Source: Rikenellaceae bacterium (GTDB taxonomy: Bacteria > Bacteroidota > Bacteroidia > Bacteroidales > Rikenellaceae). From it: a DNA stretch of 7,324 nt. The stretch covers positions 1 to 7,324 of the forward strand of contig JAJBVJ010000174.1 of the NCBI GenBank assembly GCA_020859875.1, given 5' to 3'. The notes beneath the pieces are model-generated. The model worked only from the letters and a program-made list of their open reading frames with translations. It had not been told where the DNA came from and did no database searches. Each line of letters opens with the position of its first letter. Position 1 is the first letter of the stretch. Both the position numbers and the translations under genes were made by a program. Positions 5,293-7,324 of the stretch are shown in pieces.

Positions 5293-5880
5293 ATGAAAGG
5301 AATTAAAACCATAATATTGTCCCTTATCGCTGCCACGCTGACCGCGGCCCTCTGGCCGGGGTGCACGAAGGTGGATACGGACGTGGCCTACGACATTAAG
5401 GCCTACCTTCGGCTTCCGGATGTCGATTCCGCCATCTGGTACAACGAGTATGTGGAAATCTTCGCCTTCCACGACGTGGACACGGCAGACTTCTGGGTAA
5501 GGTCGTACGAGGATGCCGGCCGCGGGATTATCACCAACAAGGACGACCCCTCGGACACCAGGGGCCCCGAGCAGAATATTGCGGAGTTGTCCGCCGACGG
5601 TTCGCGGATCCATATAGGCTCGTTTACGGGCGGCAAAGTGATGCTGGTGGCTTACGACCCGGAGAGCCACGGCAAATACGACAGCAAGATGTACGCCTGG
5701 CGGCAGATCGCCATCGAACCGGGGGTCGGAAGGGTTACCATCGGCCTCTATTTCAACCCCGAAAAAAGGGGAGACATCTTAGCCGGCCGCAATACGGACA
5801 GCAATCCCGACAGCAGGGTCTACACCGAGACAAAATGGTATGTGGCCAACGACAACCCCTGGGTGGAACCGGACAGTTGA
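5293..5880 (+). CDS. Predicted lipoprotein of unknown function
   Basis: I do not recognise the family. The 195-residue product starts with a basic-hydrophobic signal (MKGIKTIILSLIAATLTAAL) ending in WPGC, so Cys24 is the likely lipidation site, though Trp at -3 is atypical. The sequence after the Cys, TKVDTD, is acidic-leaning and loosely like the export signals that send Bacteroidota lipoproteins to the cell surface. The rest is rich in aromatic and acidic residues with alternating hydrophobic strands (EYVEIFAFHDV, KVMLVAYDP, RVTIGLYFNP), suggesting a beta-sandwich; no enzyme motif is visible. It ends WYVANDNPWVEPDS. ATG 5293 is chosen because the signal begins there; earlier in-frame starts lie inside folK. 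It follows folK by 13 bp and is probably in the holB-folK operon. Confidence 0.75.
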   Translation: MKGIKTIILSLIAATLTAALWPGCTKVDTDVAYDIKAYLRLPDVDSAIWYNEYVEIFAFHDVDTADFWVRSYEDAGRGIITNKDDPSDTRGPEQNIAELSADGSRIHIGSFTGGKVMLVAYDPESHGKYDSKMYAWRQIAIEPGVGRVTIGLYFNPEKRGDILAGRNTDSNPDSRVYTETKWYVANDNPWVEPDS

Positions 5881-5932
5881 TTCCGAGGCGGGATAATCGC
5901 GGTGCGGGCTAAAATAATATGCGCCATTTGTA

Positions 5933-5940
5933 TATCTTTG
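5933..5940 (+). promoter_or_regulatory. Putative -7 box of the Ig-like protein gene
   Basis: TATCTTTG is a full match to TAnnTTTG and ends four bases before ATG 5945. As with the flippase, the transcript would have almost no leader, or the true start codon lies further in. It implies the gene is expressed apart from the holB-folK cluster, from which it is separated by 64 bp. A -33 TTTG at the usual distance is not seen. Confidence 0.5.
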
Positions 5941-5944
5941 CAGG

Positions 5945-7324
5945 ATGGTTAGACCGGAGAGAATAAGCGTATCCATTATCGAGGCAGCGGTGAAGTTAGC
6001 CCTGACGGCACTTCTGACCGCGGCATTGCTTTGGCGCTGCGGGAGCGTGGGTATTCTTACGGGCGGGCCCAAAGACAGCCTGCCGCCCGTGGTGGTGGCG
6101 ATGAACCCCGCCTACGGAACGACCAATTTCAAGGGCGACCGCATTTATATAGAGTTCGACGAGTATATCCAGCTCAAAGACCAGCAGAAGGAATTTTTCA
6201 GCTCACCGAGAATGGAAAAGAAGCCGACACTTCTGATCCGCGGGAAGGGCATTCAGATCGACATCGCCGACACCCTGAGGGAAAATACCACCTACGCCCT
6301 CAATTTCGGGAGCAGCATCGCCGACAACAACGAGGGGAATCCGCTCTACAGCTTCCGCTACGTTTTTTCGACCGGCGACCAGATAGATTCCATGATAATG
6401 TCGGGCTATACGGTGGATGCCTACAAGAAGGACAGTGTGTCCAAGACCTTCCTGTTTTTCTATGCCGCGGAGAAGGACTCGATCCCGGAATACGACTCGA
6501 CGGTTTTCAACCACATCCCGGACGTTATCGCCCGCGCCGAGAACAACGGTATTTTCATAGCGGAGAACCTAAAGCCCATAGATTACAGGATATACGCGAT
6601 CCAGGACAACAACGGCAACCAGACCTACGAACCGGGAACGGACGGTATCGGCTTCCTCGATTCGATCTATAATCCCACGCGGATGCCCGCCTTCAACGTC
6701 TGGTTCGACACCACGCGAAGCTACGTCACGGCCGACCCGCAGCTCTATTTCCGCATGTTCCGGGACGAGCCCTTCCGCAGGCAATACCTCTCGGGAAGCA
6801 GCCGCCCCCTGCAGCATAAGGTGGTGCTGACCTTCGGGGCTCCCAACCCGCAGGTAGATACCCTGATTTTCGACGGGGTACCCTCGAGCAGGATAATTAC
6901 CGAGTATCTCAAACCCACGCGCGACTCTGTGGCCCTGTGGTTCAACATGCCTTCGGAATATATGCCCGACACCCTCAAGGGGAGGATATCTTTCATGCGG
7001 CACGACTCGATAAACCAATTGGTAAGGCACGGGCAGGAGCTGGTGCTCGGGTGGAAGGCCTTTGAAAGCAAGGAGGACGAGAAGATGAGGGAAGCCCTCG
7101 AAAAGGAGCGGCAGAGGGCAATAGATGCGGGAGAGGAACCCCCGAGGGAGAAGAGCCCGTTCAAATATAATATCGAGTCCTCCGCGGCACTGAATCCGGA
7201 GGAAAATCTCGTTTTCAATTTCGACTACCCGCTGGTATGGCTCGATACGGCGGCTATCAGCCTTATACGTGTCGAGGAGGAGAACCGCTACCGGGTGCGC
7301 TTCACCATAGAGGAGGACGAGGAA
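5945..7324 (+). CDS. Ig-like domain envelope protein, partial (3' end outside window)
   Basis: Open through all 460 codons to the window edge, no stop seen. It fits the large Bacteroidota group of SbsA-type Ig-like (Big_5) proteins, presumed periplasmic or outer-membrane lipoproteins of unknown role. Residues 12-31 form a hydrophobic signal leading to Cys32, then GSVGILTGGPKDSLPP, typical of the family. The Ig-like domain spans about residues 47-144: NPAYGTTNF, IYIEFDEYIQLKD, TLRENTTYALNFGSSIADNN, YVFSTG. A second part holds SGYTVDAYKKDSV and IFIAENLKPIDYRIYAIQDNNGN, a carboxypeptidase-regulatory-like beta fold with family resemblance. Residues about 374-405 are a highly charged, probably helical insert (KMREALEKERQRAIDAGEE). 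The position before Cys32 is Arg, so canonical lipoprotein processing is doubtful. The start is set by the signal and the -7 box just upstream. Confidence 0.85.
   Translation, partial: MVRPERISVSIIEAAVKLALTALLTAALLWRCGSVGILTGGPKDSLPPVVVAMNPAYGTTNFKGDRIYIEFDEYIQLKDQQKEFFSSPRMEKKPTLLIRGKGIQIDIADTLRENTTYALNFGSSIADNNEGNPLYSFRYVFSTGDQIDSMIMSGYTVDAYKKDSVSKTFLFFYAAEKDSIPEYDSTVFNHIPDVIARAENNGIFIAENLKPIDYRIYAIQDNNGNQTYEPGTDGIGFLDSIYNPTRMPAFNVWFDTTRSYVTADPQLYFRMFRDEPFRRQYLSGSSRPLQHKVVLTFGAPNPQVDTLIFDGVPSSRIITEYLKPTRDSVALWFNMPSEYMPDTLKGRISFMRHDSINQLVRHGQELVLGWKAFESKEDEKMREALEKERQRAIDAGEEPPREKSPFKYNIESSAALNPEENLVFNFDYPLVWLDTAAISLIRVEEENRYRVRFTIEEDEE

Noticed and set aside
6031..6672. Second-frame open frame inside the Ig-like gene
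   Set aside because: Arg/Gln/Pro-rich shadow of the main frame, which carries recognisable domains.

Overview
The window looks like chromosomal DNA of a Bacteroidota bacterium, probably Bacteroidales and perhaps Rikenellaceae/Alistipes. The evidence is -7 boxes of the form TAnnTTTG, weak or absent Shine-Dalgarno sequences, typical Bacteroidota protein families (an Ig-like surface protein with a TGGPKD start, a lipopolysaccharide-type flippase next to dut) and GC-rich coding sequence. The genus is a guess from style, not from a marker gene.

Layout. Positions 1-915 hold no convincing gene. They are a mosaic of related repeat modules, each with a conserved left box, a hairpin whose stem sequence changes while pairing is kept, and a purine-rich right box. 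Many small hairpins and a 42-bp long-range inverted repeat are superimposed. Positions 916-3078 form a minus-strand pair, a 14-segment oligosaccharide flippase followed by dut (dUTPase). Their 255-bp gap carries three copies of a 16-bp palindromic element, the first on the flippase stop codon and the last just before the dut start. Positions 3079-3625 are a GC-rich divergent intergenic region without a credible gene.

From 3626 the plus strand carries a tight cluster: holB (DNA polymerase III delta'), folK (HPPK, folate synthesis; overlaps holB by 8 bp) and an unassigned predicted lipoprotein 13 bp later. After a 64-bp gap with its own -7 box comes a large Ig-like-domain envelope protein that runs off the end of the window without a stop.

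How the genes fit together. dut keeps uracil out of DNA, holB is part of the replicase clamp loader, and folK feeds folate-dependent thymidylate and purine synthesis, so three of the six genes serve DNA precursor supply and replication. The other three are envelope proteins. No phage, defence, CRISPR or resistance system is visible. The most unusual content is non-coding: the covarying repeat modules in 1-915 and the three palindromes before dut.
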